A DNA stretch of 64,000 bases from Herbaspirillum frisingense GSF30 (GCF_000300975.2 NZ_AEEC02000011.1:62001-126000); one strand, 5' to 3'. Shown: positions 47,977-57,887, counted from the first letter of the stretch. Notes: generated by a model not told the origin, from the letters alone. Translations and numbers: made by a program.

Positions 47977-49725
47977 TCAGAACTGCTCCCAATCCCCTTC
48001 GGCTGCAGCAACCGCCGCCCCCTTGGCCGGTGCCGGCGTCGCCGGCAAGGCCTTGGCCACGGCCGGATTGCTCCTGGCCTGCGGTTTGCGCGGCAAGGCC
48101 GGCGCACGCGGCGAGATATCCACGCTGCGCGTCGGCGCCACATTGACCGCACCAGCGGCTGGACTGCGTGCCACTTCGCCGCTGCTCAGCCGGAAGATGC
48201 TGACGGTCTCGCACAGACGACCGGACTGCTCCTGCAGCGATTGCGCGGCCGCAGCCGCCTGCTCCACCAGGGCCGCGTTCTGCTGGGTCGTTTCATCCAT
48301 CTGGACGATGGCCTGATTGATCTGTTCGATGCCATCGCTCTGCTCACCGCTGGCGGCGGTGATTTCGGCCACCACGTCGGTCACCCGCTTGACGCTGGCC
48401 ACCACCTCGCTCATGGTCGAACCGGCCTGCTCCACAAGGCGACTGCCGCTCTCAACGCGCTCCACCGATGCGTCGATGAGGCCCTTGATCTCCTTGGCCG
48501 CTGCCGCGCTGCGCTGGGCCAGCGTGCGCACTTCCGAAGCCACCACCGCAAAACCGCGCCCCTGCTCACCGGCCCGCGCCGCTTCCACTGCCGCATTCAA
48601 GGCCAGGATATTGGTCTGGAATGCAATGCCATCGATCACGCTGATGATGTCCACGATCTTGCGCGAGGCATCGTTGATCTCGCCCATGGTCTGCACCACT
48701 TCGCCCACCACACTGCCGCCCTGGATCGCCACGGCCGACGCGCTCTCCGCCAGCGTATTGGCCTGGCGCGCATTGTCGGCGTTCTGCCTGACGGTGGAAG
48801 TCAGTTCCTCCATGGCCGAGGCCGTCTCCTCCAGTGCGCCGGCCTGCTGCTCAGTGCGCGAGGACAGATCGAAGTTGCCAGTGGCAATCTCGGCCGAAGC
48901 GGTATTGATGGTGTCGCTACCCTGCCGCACTTCGGTGACGATGCGATGCAGGTTGTCATTCATGGCCTTCAGTGACGCCAGCAGCGCCCCGGTCTCATCG
49001 CGGGAGGTGGCATGGATCTGCACCGTCAGGTCGCCGGCCGCCACGGCGGTGGCCACTTCCACAGCCTGATTGAGCGGCCGCGTGATGGAACGCGTGATCA
49101 GCACCGCACACAGCACCGACAGGATGACGGCGGCCACCGACAGCAGCAGCATGATGTTGACCGCCATGGCGGAGGCGGCATTGGCACGCTCCACGCTCTT
49201 GTCCATGAGCCCGGCCTGGAATACCGTCATGGCCTTGAGCGCAGCGAAATACTTGTCCTGCACCGGAATGGTCTGATCGAACAGCTGGGTGGTAGCCTCA
49301 TCCCTCTTCTGTTGCAGGATCAGCTCGACGACCTTCTTGCGCTCGCGCGTGTAATCGTCGCGCGACTGCTTGAGCGCATCCATCAATTCGCGCCCACGCG
49401 GCGTGTTGATCAGCTTGTCCATCTGCGCCATGTGCTGGCCGACTTCAGCCGTATTGGTGTCGACGCGGTCGAGGTATTTCCTGGCCTCCTCCGGGTTGCG
49501 CGCCAGGATGGCATTGCGCAGGCTGCGTGCGGCGGTATTGATCTTGTCGCTCATCTGGGCGCCGATGGCGACCTTGACGTAGCGGTCGTTGACGATCTCC
49601 GCCGTGGCGGCACTCACCGTCCACAGGTTCTTGATGCCCACCCCGGCGATGACACACATCACCACGATCAGCGCCGCAAAGCAGGCGCCGAGCCGAACGC
49701 TGATCCTGATATCCGTGATTTTCAT
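47977..49725 (-). CDS. Methyl-accepting chemotaxis protein (4HB type) with C-terminal tether
   Basis: A 582-residue chemoreceptor with helix 1 (about 11-34), a four-helix-bundle ligand domain ([19 protein letters not shown]), helix 2 (about 190-210), HAMP, and the conserved signalling tip and methylation helices. It ends in DWEQF, a second xWxxF pentapeptide tether. The signalling tip is nearly identical to that of the other receptor at 44928-46676, which suggests they join the same arrays. Start [13 protein letters not shown] at 49725 was chosen because the upstream frame is unrelated. No chemotaxis operon is adjacent. Confidence 0.93.
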   Translation of the reverse strand: MKITDIRISVRLGACFAALIVVMCVIAGVGIKNLWTVSAATAEIVNDRYVKVAIGAQMSDKINTAARSLRNAILARNPEEARKYLDRVDTNTAEVGQHMAQMDKLINTPRGRELMDALKQSRDDYTRERKKVVELILQQKRDEATTQLFDQTIPVQDKYFAALKAMTVFQAGLMDKSVERANAASAMAVNIMLLLSVAAVILSVLCAVLITRSITRPLNQAVEVATAVAAGDLTVQIHATSRDETGALLASLKAMNDNLHRIVTEVRQGSDTINTASAEIATGNFDLSSRTEQQAGALEETASAMEELTSTVRQNADNARQANTLAESASAVAIQGGSVVGEVVQTMGEINDASRKIVDIISVIDGIAFQTNILALNAAVEAARAGEQGRGFAVVASEVRTLAQRSAAAAKEIKGLIDASVERVESGSRLVEQAGSTMSEVVASVKRVTDVVAEITAASGEQSDGIEQINQAIVQMDETTQQNAALVEQAAAAAQSLQEQSGRLCETVSIFRLSSGEVARSPAAGAVNVAPTRSVDISPRAPALPRKPQARSNPAVAKALPATPAPAKGAAVAAAEGDWEQF

Positions 49726-50162
49726 GTTGACTCCCCCTTGTATGAATACTTCAGCTCCCAAACCACCCTGAATCCGCTTATCCGGGCTCCCTCTCGGATC
49801 CGGAATTTCCCAACTATAAACGATTTATTTAATAAATTCGATAAATACAGCAAGAGCGTTGGTTTTTGATCTCGCGCGACTCTCATGTCATGAAAAGATG
49901 ACATCGATGCTGCGAGGAACGACGATCTTTTCTCGCCAAAACCCGCCACAACAAGCCGCAAACCCGCTATCTAAGCGATAAGCATTCGCGCCAACAAAAC
50001 AACAAAGCATTTAATGCACATCAAATGCGCCCGTCTTTCCCGCGCACAAAGCATTGCAACAAAGGAAATAAAAGCACGGATGCGCTAAAATACAATTGGT
50101 TAATTTGATTAATTTGATTTCAAGTTGACATGATTGACCCGTTGTCACCGCGGAGAAACGCC
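49726..50162. other. AT-rich divergent intergenic region
   Basis: This 437-nt noncoding region separates the chemoreceptor and the GGDEF genes. It contains an AT-rich palindrome ATTTATTTAATAAAT (49824-49838) and a tandem 9-bp repeat TTAATTTGA (about 50099-50116) near the GGDEF gene. No gene is seen. Confidence 0.4.
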
Positions 50163-51743
50163 ATGCCCCTCAAACGTCTCAACAACAAGGTCAGGATCAC
50201 GTCCATCGTGCTGGCCATCCTGGGCAGTGCCATGTTCGGCTATGCCTTGCTCAACGGCAGCCTGGCCGGACGCCAGGCGGCGCTCAAGTCGGGGCAGACG
50301 GCCACCATGAATATCGCCACCGGTCTTGCCACCCAGGTCAATCTCAGTGTTCGCGCCGCCGACCTGCTGCTGCAGGAAATCGCCGCACTGGACAACAACA
50401 ATCCGCTGGATCGGCGTGACATGCGCAAGCTGGTGGAGGAATTGCTCAATCGACAGAGCCGGCTCTTTCCCGAGATGGACACCCTGCTGGTCATCGACGA
50501 GCAGGGCCGCATCCTGCAACGCTGGCCGGCTGGCGACAATATGTCCGCCACAGCCCTCTCAGCCAGTCCCGACGGGCCGGCATCGATCTCGGAAGGCGGA
50601 TTGAAGATCGGCGCGCCGATGATCAGCCGCGTCACCGGTCACTGGGTGATCCCGCTGGCCCGCACGCGCATGCGTCAGGGCAAGCCTGCCGGAGAATTCC
50701 GGCTGGGCGTCAGTCTGGAGCATTTCCAGCGTCTCTTCGACGAGGTGAATATCGGGGCGCAAGGCTCGCTGCTGCTGGGTAGCCGCGACGGCGTGATGCT
50801 GCTGCGCCGTCCCTATGGCGAACAGTTCCTCGGCAAGAACATGGTCGAGCTGCCGCTCTACCGGGATCACGTACGCCAACGCTCCTCCGGCTGGGCCGAC
50901 ATCAATTCGATGCAGGACGGCATACGACGGCTGCACTATGTCACGGGGGTGCCGGACTATCCGCTCTTCGTCAGCGCCGCCCTGGCCCACGACGAGATGC
51001 TGGCCGACTGGCACGCCGCCCAGGCTTCACAACTGCTGGTGATCGTCGCCGCTGCCCTGATCATCGGTCTGCTGACCGCCTACCTGCTGCGCGTGGTCCG
51101 CATGCGCGATCGCGCCGAGGACGAAATCGAAAAGAAGAACCTGTCCCTCAAGCTGCTCACCGAAAACCTGCGCGCCCAGGCCATGCTGGATGGCATGACC
51201 GGCATTCCCAACCGGCGCTACCTGGATGAACAGCTGCAACTGGTGATGCGCAATGCCAGCCGCAGCAAGAGCGCGCTGTCACTGGTGATGCTGGATGTGG
51301 ATTACTTCAAGAAGTACAACGACCTCTATGGCCACATCCAGGGCGACTACTGCCTGCAGGACATCGCACGCACACTGCAGACTGCGCAGCGCCGGCAAGG
51401 CGACCTGGCGGCCCGTTATGGGGGAGAGGAATTTGCCATCCTGCTGCCCGATACCGACCTTGCCGGAGCGCACCGGATTGCGCAGAAGGTGGTGGACGCT
51501 GTCAGGGCGCTGGCGATCCCGCATGAAGGCAACGCCCATGGCGTGGTCACCATCAGTGCGGGTGTGTACACCTGCGTGCCGCGTCCGGAGACCCGCATCG
51601 AGGACATCTTCGCCGGCGCCGACCGCGCGCTGTATCGGGCCAAGGACGACGGACGCGACCGCGTTGCGGATTACCAGCCGCCTCACACGGTGGTCAGTGG
51701 CAAGGACAGGCAGGACGAGCGGTCCGGGGATGCCTCGGCCTGA
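50163..51743 (+). CDS. Membrane GGDEF diguanylate cyclase with dCACHE-like sensor
   Basis: A 526-residue protein. A membrane helix (about 12-30) and a periplasmic Cache-like sensor (about 35-285, with GQTATMNIATGLATQVNLSV and GSLLLGSRDGVML) are followed by a second helix (about 290-312), a coiled coil, and a GGDEF domain. The active-site motif is GGEEF with DVDYFKKYND and NRRYLDEQL segments, so c-di-GMP synthesis is expected. I see no RxxD I-site clearly. The start at 50163 is favoured over 50130. It is monocistronic. Confidence 0.88.
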   Translation: MPLKRLNNKVRITSIVLAILGSAMFGYALLNGSLAGRQAALKSGQTATMNIATGLATQVNLSVRAADLLLQEIAALDNNNPLDRRDMRKLVEELLNRQSRLFPEMDTLLVIDEQGRILQRWPAGDNMSATALSASPDGPASISEGGLKIGAPMISRVTGHWVIPLARTRMRQGKPAGEFRLGVSLEHFQRLFDEVNIGAQGSLLLGSRDGVMLLRRPYGEQFLGKNMVELPLYRDHVRQRSSGWADINSMQDGIRRLHYVTGVPDYPLFVSAALAHDEMLADWHAAQASQLLVIVAAALIIGLLTAYLLRVVRMRDRAEDEIEKKNLSLKLLTENLRAQAMLDGMTGIPNRRYLDEQLQLVMRNASRSKSALSLVMLDVDYFKKYNDLYGHIQGDYCLQDIARTLQTAQRRQGDLAARYGGEEFAILLPDTDLAGAHRIAQKVVDAVRALAIPHEGNAHGVVTISAGVYTCVPRPETRIEDIFAGADRALYRAKDDGRDRVADYQPPHTVVSGKDRQDERSGDASA

Positions 51744-51797
51744 CGCCTGACGTCGATGGCAAGGCGACCGGCACAGGCATCAGCAAAGGCCGCGGTC

Positions 51798-52937
51798 TCA
51801 GCCGATCCGGGCCGGACTCAAGGCGTCGGCCTGCACGCCGAAGCGGGCGATATGCTCCGGTATCGACTGGCCGCGCACCAGTGCCGCATAGGCCTCGCCA
51901 GCCGCAGGGGCGGACTGGATGCCATAGCCGCCCTGCCCGGCCGCCCAGAAGAAGCCCGGCAGTTGTGCATCGTAGCCACCGACGAAGCTGCCATCAGCCA
52001 CAAAGGAACGCAGACCGGCCCAGACATGCGCAGGCCGGCGGATTTCCAGGGTGGTGCCGTTCTGGATATGGTCGATGGCAATGGCGATATCCAGTTCTTC
52101 GGCCTGCACGTCCTGCGGTGGCACCGGATCGGCATTGGCCGGGGACCCCAGCAGCAGGCCGGCGTCGGGCTTGATGTAGAACGCGTGGTCCACCGGCATG
52201 AACATCGGCCAGTGGGCGCTGTCAGGTGGCGCCGCAAAAGTAAAGGCAGAACGACGGCAGGGTTGCAGACCGATGCCGGCGGCTCCGGCCAGGCTGCCGA
52301 TCTGGTCGGCCCAGGCACCGGCGGCATTGATGACCACCCCGGCGCGCAACGGCCCCTGGGAGGTGCCGACCTGCCACTCCTGTGCAGTCTCGTCGCGCAC
52401 AATGGCCTGCACCTCGGCATGGCACAGCAGCCTGGCGCCGGCCGCGCGCGCACCACGCAGGAAACCCTGGTGCAGGGCATGCACGTCGATGTCGCTCGCG
52501 TCTTCCTCATAGACCGCGCCGATCAGGTCTTCCCCGCGCAGCACTGGCACCATCGCCAGGGTCTGCTCGCGATCCAGACGCTGTACCTTGTCCGATACCG
52601 AGCGCACCAGCGCTTCGTGCTCATCCAGCTCGGCCTGCAGGGCCGCACCGGCATAGAACAGCGCACCACGCGGCGTGAGCAAGGGATGTTCGGCAAAGCC
52701 CTCGGGCGGATGGTCGAAGAAAGCGCGACTTGCGCAGGTCAGCGCCCGCACCTGCGGCGGGCCGTAGCTTTCCATGTAGAGCGCGGCCGAGCGGCCGGTG
52801 CTGTGATAGCCCGGCTGCGACTCGCGCTCCAGCAGCAGCACGCTGCCATGCGGCGCCAGCCAGTAGGCGATGGAAGCGCCGGCAATGCCGGCACCGATGA
52901 CGAGGTAGTCCACCCGCTCTGCTGCGCTCATGCTCAT
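51798..52937 (-). CDS. FAD-dependent amino-acid/amine oxidoreductase (DAO family)
   Basis: A 379-residue flavoprotein of the glycine/D-amino-acid oxidase (DadA/ThiO) family. The N-terminal FAD motif is DYLVIGAGIAGASIAYWLA, the GD-like segment is GVVINAAGAWADQIG and the C-terminal FAD/substrate loop includes GGYGIQSAPAAGE. The oxidation of a C-N bond would give an imine. It is the last gene of a four-gene set (MFS, amidase, RidA, this gene), 15 nt after ridA, which supports imine production that RidA then resolves. The amine or amino-acid substrate is unknown. Confidence 0.82.
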   Translation of the reverse strand: MSMSAAERVDYLVIGAGIAGASIAYWLAPHGSVLLLERESQPGYHSTGRSAALYMESYGPPQVRALTCASRAFFDHPPEGFAEHPLLTPRGALFYAGAALQAELDEHEALVRSVSDKVQRLDREQTLAMVPVLRGEDLIGAVYEEDASDIDVHALHQGFLRGARAAGARLLCHAEVQAIVRDETAQEWQVGTSQGPLRAGVVINAAGAWADQIGSLAGAAGIGLQPCRRSAFTFAAPPDSAHWPMFMPVDHAFYIKPDAGLLLGSPANADPVPPQDVQAEELDIAIAIDHIQNGTTLEIRRPAHVWAGLRSFVADGSFVGGYDAQLPGFFWAAGQGGYGIQSAPAAGEAYAALVRGQSIPEHIARFGVQADALSPARIG

Positions 52938-52952
52938 GCTCCCGGTGATTGA

Positions 52953-53303
52953 TCAGAGCGCGGCCACGACGGCCACTTCCACATCCAGCCCCGGCAGCAT
53001 CAGCAGCGCCTGCACGCAGGCCCGCGTGGGCGCATGGCCGGCCGGCACCCAGGCTTCCCACACCGCATTGAAGGCGGCGAAATGATCCGGGCTGGACAGC
53101 CACACATTGGCCGAGACGATCTGCTCACGGCCGATGCCCTGCGCCTGCAACTGCGCATCGATCTTGGCCAGCACTTCGCTAGCCTGCTGCGGGATGGGTG
53201 CGCCGGCGTTGTCCGGCACCTGGCCGGAGACGAAGGCGAAGCCGTTGGCGATGACCAGCTGGCTCATGCGGGCATTGGTGTTGAAGCGTTGGATAGGGTT
53301 CAT
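52953..53303 (-). CDS. RidA family enamine/imine deaminase
   Basis: A 116-residue RidA (YjgF/YER057c/UK114) protein. It has NGFAFVSGQVPDN, the imine-binding Arg in HAPTRACVQALLM and the C-terminal LDVEVAVVAAL strand. RidA hydrolyses reactive enamines and imines to keto acids and ammonia. Its place between the amidase and the FAD-dependent oxidase suggests that it clears the imine released by that oxidase. A REP-like palindrome lies between this gene and the amidase gene. Confidence 0.88.
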   Translation of the reverse strand: MNPIQRFNTNARMSQLVIANGFAFVSGQVPDNAGAPIPQQASEVLAKIDAQLQAQGIGREQIVSANVWLSSPDHFAAFNAVWEAWVPAGHAPTRACVQALLMLPGLDVEVAVVAAL

Positions 53304-53356
53304 GTTTGCGCTAATCGTATAAAAAATAAGTATTCACCAAGATCAGAAAGACGCTC

Positions 53357-53417
53357 ACCGTTCGTGCTGGGTAGCGCCTTCGATACGGCCCTGACGGGCC
53401 TACTTAGTCCGAACGGT
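53357..53417. repeat. REP-like palindromic element
   Basis: A 61-nt element with terminal arms ACCGTTCG/CGAACGGT and an inner hairpin GGCCC-TGAC-GGGCC (53387-53400). Similar sequences with the core TTCGATACGGCCC occur as dispersed intergenic repeats in many proteobacteria. It stands between the amidase and ridA genes of an operon and may tune mRNA stability. No other copy was noticed in the window. Confidence 0.65.
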
Positions 53418-53441
53418 TTCAGATTGATTGGTCACTGCAGC

Positions 53442-54962
53442 TCAGACGGCAGGGCCACCCGCCGCACCGGCTGCCTGCCCCTCGAAGATAGGCGGATGCG
53501 TGACGATGGACTTCAGCGGCGCCTGCACCGTCTTCAGTTGGGCGATATCGGGACGTGGCCGGCGCAGCGCGACGTCGCCGTCGAAGGCCTGCTCCAGCGC
53601 CGCCGCACAGCCCAGAAGGCGCGCATCGCCCCGGAACGGACCGGTGACTTGCAAGCCGAAGGGCATGCCGCGATGGTCGCGTCCGCACGGCAGCGAGATC
53701 GAGGGATTGGTCGCCAGCGTGACCACGTAGGTCAGGGCCAGCCAGCGGTAATAGTTTTCCAGGGCGACGCCATTGACCTCCTTCAGGTACAGCTCGCTCC
53801 AGGGGAAAGGCGAGACCGGCGTGGTCGGCGAGACGATCAGGTCGTAGCGCTCGTAGAGCTGCTGGAAGCGCCGGAAGATACGGGTCTGCTCGCCCTGCGC
53901 CCAGGCGCAATCGGACAGGCTCATGGCCGCGCCCATCTCGTAGTTGGCGCGGGTGTTGGGCCCCAGCGAGGACGGGTCGCGCCGGTAGGCGGCCTCGAAG
54001 CCGGCCACGAAGGCCTCGGCCCGGATCACGTCGAAGGCGCGGTGCGCTTCGCCCATGTCCACCTGCACCGGCTCGCACACCTTCACCAGACCGGCGATGG
54101 CGGCGATCTTGTCGCGGAATACCTGGCGGATGCCGTCATCGACCTCGCACACGCCAAAGTCCTCGGTATAGCCGATCCGCAATTGCGCCAGGTCGATCTC
54201 CGGCAAGGCCGCAAACTCGCTGTCGCTGACCGCATAGCCCAGCGGATCGCTGGCATGCAGACCGATGGTGGCGCGCAGTTGCAGCACCGTATCGGCAACA
54301 TCACGGCCCATGGGACCGACCACCGAGATCGGCGTCCATCCCAGGATCTTGCGCTCGCTCGGCACCAGTCCCGGCGAAGGACGGAAGCCCACCACGCCAC
54401 ACTTGGCCGCAGGGATGCGCAGCGAGCCGCCGGTATCCGAACCCGAACACAGCGGCAGCAGATCGGTCGCCAGCGCCGCCGCCGAACCGCCTGAGGAACC
54501 ACCGGCATTCAACAGCGGATTGAACGGGTTGCCGGTGGCGCCCCACACCGTATTGCGACTGTTGGCACCGGCCCCCATCTCCGGCACGTTGGTCTTGCCG
54601 GCGACGATCGCCCCGGCTGCACGCAGGCGTGCCACCAGTGCGTTATCGCGCTCCGGCACATTGCCGCGATAGAGTGGCGAGCCGTAGGTGGTCAACAGGC
54701 CTGCGGTTTCTTCCAGGTCCTTGATGCCGATCGGCAGACCGTGCAGCAGGCCCAGCGGCAGGCCGTCCATGACGGCCTGCTCGGCGGCGCGTGCTTCGAC
54801 CCGGGCGCGCTCGAAGCAGGTGGCGGTGACGGCATTGATGTGCGGATTGATGGTCTCGATGCGGGCGATGCAGGCTTCCAGCAATTCGACTGGGGACAAT
54901 TGCCGGCTGCCGATCAGCCGGCGCAGTTCGACCGCGCTTTTTTCGACGATGTTCTCTTGCAT
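53442..54962 (-). CDS. Amidase (amidase-signature family)
   Basis: A 506-residue amidase. The Ser-cisSer-Lys triad is visible: Lys in PIGIKDLEET, the first Ser in NAGGSSGGSAAALA and the nucleophile Ser in SGSDTGGSLRIPA. Amidases of this family hydrolyse amides, including ureido and amide derivatives of amino acids. Here it forms a gene set with an MFS transporter, RidA and an FAD-dependent oxidase. It starts with MQENIVEKSAVELRR. Spacing to the MFS gene is 19 nt. The substrate is not predictable from sequence alone. Confidence 0.9.
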   Translation of the reverse strand: MQENIVEKSAVELRRLIGSRQLSPVELLEACIARIETINPHINAVTATCFERARVEARAAEQAVMDGLPLGLLHGLPIGIKDLEETAGLLTTYGSPLYRGNVPERDNALVARLRAAGAIVAGKTNVPEMGAGANSRNTVWGATGNPFNPLLNAGGSSGGSAAALATDLLPLCSGSDTGGSLRIPAAKCGVVGFRPSPGLVPSERKILGWTPISVVGPMGRDVADTVLQLRATIGLHASDPLGYAVSDSEFAALPEIDLAQLRIGYTEDFGVCEVDDGIRQVFRDKIAAIAGLVKVCEPVQVDMGEAHRAFDVIRAEAFVAGFEAAYRRDPSSLGPNTRANYEMGAAMSLSDCAWAQGEQTRIFRRFQQLYERYDLIVSPTTPVSPFPWSELYLKEVNGVALENYYRWLALTYVVTLATNPSISLPCGRDHRGMPFGLQVTGPFRGDARLLGCAAALEQAFDGDVALRRPRPDIAQLKTVQAPLKSIVTHPPIFEGQAAGAAGGPAV

Positions 54963-54981
54963 GCTTTTCCCTTGGTTTGGT

Positions 54982-56196
54982 TCAGGCCGGCTGCATCTGG
55001 CCGGCGGTCTTGGTGGTGCGGATGAACAGGCTCACCAGCACCGAGAACAGGGCCGCCGCGATCAGGAAGCCGAAGGCGTAGTCATAGTTGGCGAAGGCGC
55101 TGACCAGGAAGCCGATCACCAGCGGCGAGATGAAGCCGGCCAGTTGACCACCCAGGTTGACCATGCCCACGCCGCTGCCCACCAGTTGCGCCTGCAGCAT
55201 CTTGGTCGGCAGCGCGATGCAGGTGGCCAGCACGAAGGACTTGAAGAAGTAGGCCAGGCATTGCCAGGCGATCACACCCTCGACCGTGGCGGCGGTGTAC
55301 ATGCAATAGACGAACACCGCCGTCAGCAGAGAACTGGCGATCAGCAGGATCTTCTCGCGGCCGTCGAAGAAGCGCACCATCACCCAGCCGCCGATGGCGG
55401 TAGACAGGCCGGCCATGATGTAGGGCAAGGGCAGCAAGAGGCCGACCGCCTTCAGGTTCAGGCCGCGCACGGTCATCAGGTAGGTCGGCATCCAGCTGTC
55501 CAGGCCCTTGTTGATGATGGACAGGCCAAACCACACCGCCACGATCTGCCACATCAGCGGCATCTGCAGCAGCGCCTTGAAGGCGGCCTTGTTGATGGCC
55601 TTGCTGCCCGCCGCGCCATGGCGTACCGGACGCACGCAGAACCAGTACACCAGCGCAAACACCAGACCGGCGATACCGATGGTATGGAACACGGCCCGCC
55701 AGCCGAAATGCAGGATCAGCGGCGCAATCAGCAGCGGCGCCAGCATGCTGCCCACATAGTTGGACGACATCAGCAGCGAAGACATCTTGGGCCGTTCCTC
55801 GCGGGTGAAATGCTCGGCCACACCCTTCACGCTGGCCGCCGGGAAGGCGCCCTCGCCCATGCCGAACACGAAGCGGATCACCACCAGGCTGGTGATGGAC
55901 CAGGCCATGCCGGTCACGCCCGTGAAGAGCGACCACAGCAGGATGGAGATGACGATCACCGGGCGCGAACCAAAGCGGTCGGCCAGCCAGCCGCCCGGCA
56001 GTTGCAGCAATGAATAACCGAGGAAGAAACTCGACAGCAGCACGCCCAGTTCGGCCGGCTTCAGCTGGAACTCACTGGCGATCTGGGTGGCTGCGAAGGT
56101 GATCGCCGCCCGGTCGATGTAGGAGACGCACCAGCCCAGATACAGCAAGACCAGCACCAGGTATTTGTACTTGCCCTTCGTTACCGCAGCATCCAT
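54982..56196 (-). CDS. MFS transporter of the amidase operon
   Basis: A 404-residue membrane protein with 12 hydrophobic segments. The first helix contains YLGWCVSYIDRAAITFAA and motif A-like GGWLADRFGSRPVIVIS. It resembles ACS-family importers of organic anions and amino-acid derivatives. As first gene of the operon it probably imports the amidase substrate. A divergent LysR regulator gene begins 138 nt away. Confidence 0.85.
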   Translation of the reverse strand: MDAAVTKGKYKYLVLVLLYLGWCVSYIDRAAITFAATQIASEFQLKPAELGVLLSSFFLGYSLLQLPGGWLADRFGSRPVIVISILLWSLFTGVTGMAWSITSLVVIRFVFGMGEGAFPAASVKGVAEHFTREERPKMSSLLMSSNYVGSMLAPLLIAPLILHFGWRAVFHTIGIAGLVFALVYWFCVRPVRHGAAGSKAINKAAFKALLQMPLMWQIVAVWFGLSIINKGLDSWMPTYLMTVRGLNLKAVGLLLPLPYIMAGLSTAIGGWVMVRFFDGREKILLIASSLLTAVFVYCMYTAATVEGVIAWQCLAYFFKSFVLATCIALPTKMLQAQLVGSGVGMVNLGGQLAGFISPLVIGFLVSAFANYDYAFGFLIAAALFSVLVSLFIRTTKTAGQMQPA

Positions 56197-56300
56197 GAAG
56201 CATTCCCTTCCGGCATGACGACGGTCGCACGCCGTCGATTCGTGGATTCATCCTAAGCCGGCCCATGGTTTGCCACAAGTACAAGTTTTCGAATAACTGA

Positions 56301-56328
56301 TTGCCGAATCGGCAAACCGATCTACAAT
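56301..56328 (+). promoter_or_regulatory. LysR autoregulatory site and promoter
   Basis: TTGCCGAATCGGCAA (56301-56315) is a 15-bp palindrome containing T-N11-A, the LysR-type box. TTGCCG (56301-56306) and TACAAT (56323-56328) with a 16-bp spacer form a promoter whose start point would fall at or next to the ATG at 56335. The operator therefore covers the -35. Confidence 0.6.
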
Positions 56329-56334
56329 CTTGGC

Positions 56335-57273
56335 ATGTCCATCATCCATACCCGCGTGCTGCAGGAGACTGCGGTGCGCTACTTCCTCGAAGTCGTGCGG
56401 CGCGGCTCCATCACCGAGGCCGCCAACACGCTCAATGTCGCCTCCTCGGCCATCAGCCGCCAGATTGCACGGCTGGAGGCGGAGCTGGACACGCCCCTGT
56501 TCGAGCGCGTTTCACGCGGCATGCGCCCCAATGCCGCCGGCGAATTGCTGGCCGCGCATGCCTTGCGCATGCAGCTGGAGGCCGACCGCATCGGCAATGA
56601 ACTGGCGGCCCTGAAGGGGTTGCGGCGCGGCGAGGTCAAGCTGGCCACCACCGAGGGTTTTGCGCTGGAGTTCGTGCCGGCCGCCATCGAACATTTCTGC
56701 CGCCAGCACAAGGGCATACGCTTCCAGCTGACGGTGGGCAATGCGGTGCATGTGGCGCAGCAGATCCGCGAAGGCGCGGTCGATCTGGGCCTGACCTTCA
56801 CCATGGCACCGGACCCCGACATCAAGGTCGAGTTTGCCCAGCGCGCGCCGATCATGGCGGTGATGCGACCGGACCACGAACTGGCCCATCGGCGCCAGGT
56901 CACGCTCTCGGAACTGGTGCCCTACCCGCTGGCCATGCCGCAGAAGAACATCACCATGCGCCGCCTGATCGATGCCTGCTGCAGCCGTCGCAACGTGCTG
57001 CTGGAACCGACCATGGCGGCCGATTCCATCAGCGCCCTGCTGTACTTCGTGATGTCGGGCAATGGCATCGGCTTCTCGGCGGCACTGCCCATCCGCAGGC
57101 TGGTGCGCGAGGGGCAACTGGTGGCACTGCCGATCCGCGACAAGGACATGAACACCCTGCAACTGGAAATCCAGTCCCTGGCCGGGCGTACCCTGCCCGA
57201 TGCGGCCCGGGCCTTTCTGAACACCCTCATTGCGCGTGCCAGCACTCCGCATGCCGGCTCCTGGCCGGCCTAG
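56335..57273 (+). CDS. LysR-family regulator of the amidase operon
   Basis: A 312-residue LysR-type regulator with an N-terminal helix-turn-helix (YFLEVVRRGSITEAANTL, VASSAISRQIARLEAEL) and a co-inducer domain (GEVKLATTEGFALEFVPAAI). It is divergent from the MFS-amidase-RidA-oxidase operon and probably activates it in response to the substrate. The start lies about one base after the predicted transcription start, so a leaderless transcript is possible. Its stop overlaps the 3' end of the convergent TetR gene. Confidence 0.9.
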   Translation: MSIIHTRVLQETAVRYFLEVVRRGSITEAANTLNVASSAISRQIARLEAELDTPLFERVSRGMRPNAAGELLAAHALRMQLEADRIGNELAALKGLRRGEVKLATTEGFALEFVPAAIEHFCRQHKGIRFQLTVGNAVHVAQQIREGAVDLGLTFTMAPDPDIKVEFAQRAPIMAVMRPDHELAHRRQVTLSELVPYPLAMPQKNITMRRLIDACCSRRNVLLEPTMAADSISALLYFVMSGNGIGFSAALPIRRLVREGQLVALPIRDKDMNTLQLEIQSLAGRTLPDAARAFLNTLIARASTPHAGSWPA

Positions 57274-57887
57274 GCTTCTTCCGGCTCCAGAGCACTGGCA
57301 CCTTGCAGCACCAGCAGCGGCGCCAGGTGGAAGGAGCGCTCCAGGCGTGCCTGCGGGTCTTCCATGTGCTCGGCGACCACGCCCATGCAGGCCGCCACCA
57401 GGCAATGCGCCACATCGATGGGCGTCAATCCGCGCCGCAGCTCGCCCCTCTCGTAGGCGATATTGAGCACTGCCGTGAGGTGATCCAGCGCCCGCAGGCT
57501 CAGGATTTCCAGGCGCTCACCCAGTTCCTCGGGCAATTCGGGCGTGCCGCGATAACGCAACACGACTTCCATGCGCCGCCGCTGGCGGACATCACGCAGG
57601 CAATCCAGCATCTTCAGCCACAGCACCTCGCGCAGCAGGAGCAGCGGCTGGTCGCTCTGGCGATAGACCGCCAGCTCGCCACCGATGTCGAAAGGCCAGA
57701 CCATGTCTTCGAAGACCGCCTTGACCAGCGCCGTCTTGTCGGGAAAGTGCCAGTACACCGCCCCGCGGGTGAAGGCTGCACTGGCGGCTACGTGTTCCAG
57801 CGTGGTGGCCCGTACGCCGCGCCGGGCGAACGCCGCCAGCGCGGCGTCGAGCAGGATGGCGCGGGTCCGGTCGGCACGCGAGGTCAT
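57270..57887 (-). CDS. TetR-family regulator of RND efflux (TtgR/AcrR-like)
   Basis: A 205-residue TetR protein. The N-terminal helix-turn-helix is [34 protein letters not shown] and the following segment is [10 protein letters not shown]. The C-terminal ligand domain contains [16 protein letters not shown]. It is close to TtgR/AcrR-type repressors that bind drugs directly. The gene overlaps the end of the outer-membrane-factor gene by 4 nt (ATGA) on the same strand, so it is probably co-transcribed with the pump operon it may repress. Confidence 0.85.
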   Translation of the reverse strand: MTSRADRTRAILLDAALAAFARRGVRATTLEHVAASAAFTRGAVYWHFPDKTALVKAVFEDMVWPFDIGGELAVYRQSDQPLLLLREVLWLKMLDCLRDVRQRRRMEVVLRYRGTPELPEELGERLEILSLRALDHLTAVLNIAYERGELRRGLTPIDVAHCLVAACMGVVAEHMEDPQARLERSFHLAPLLVLQGASALEPEEA

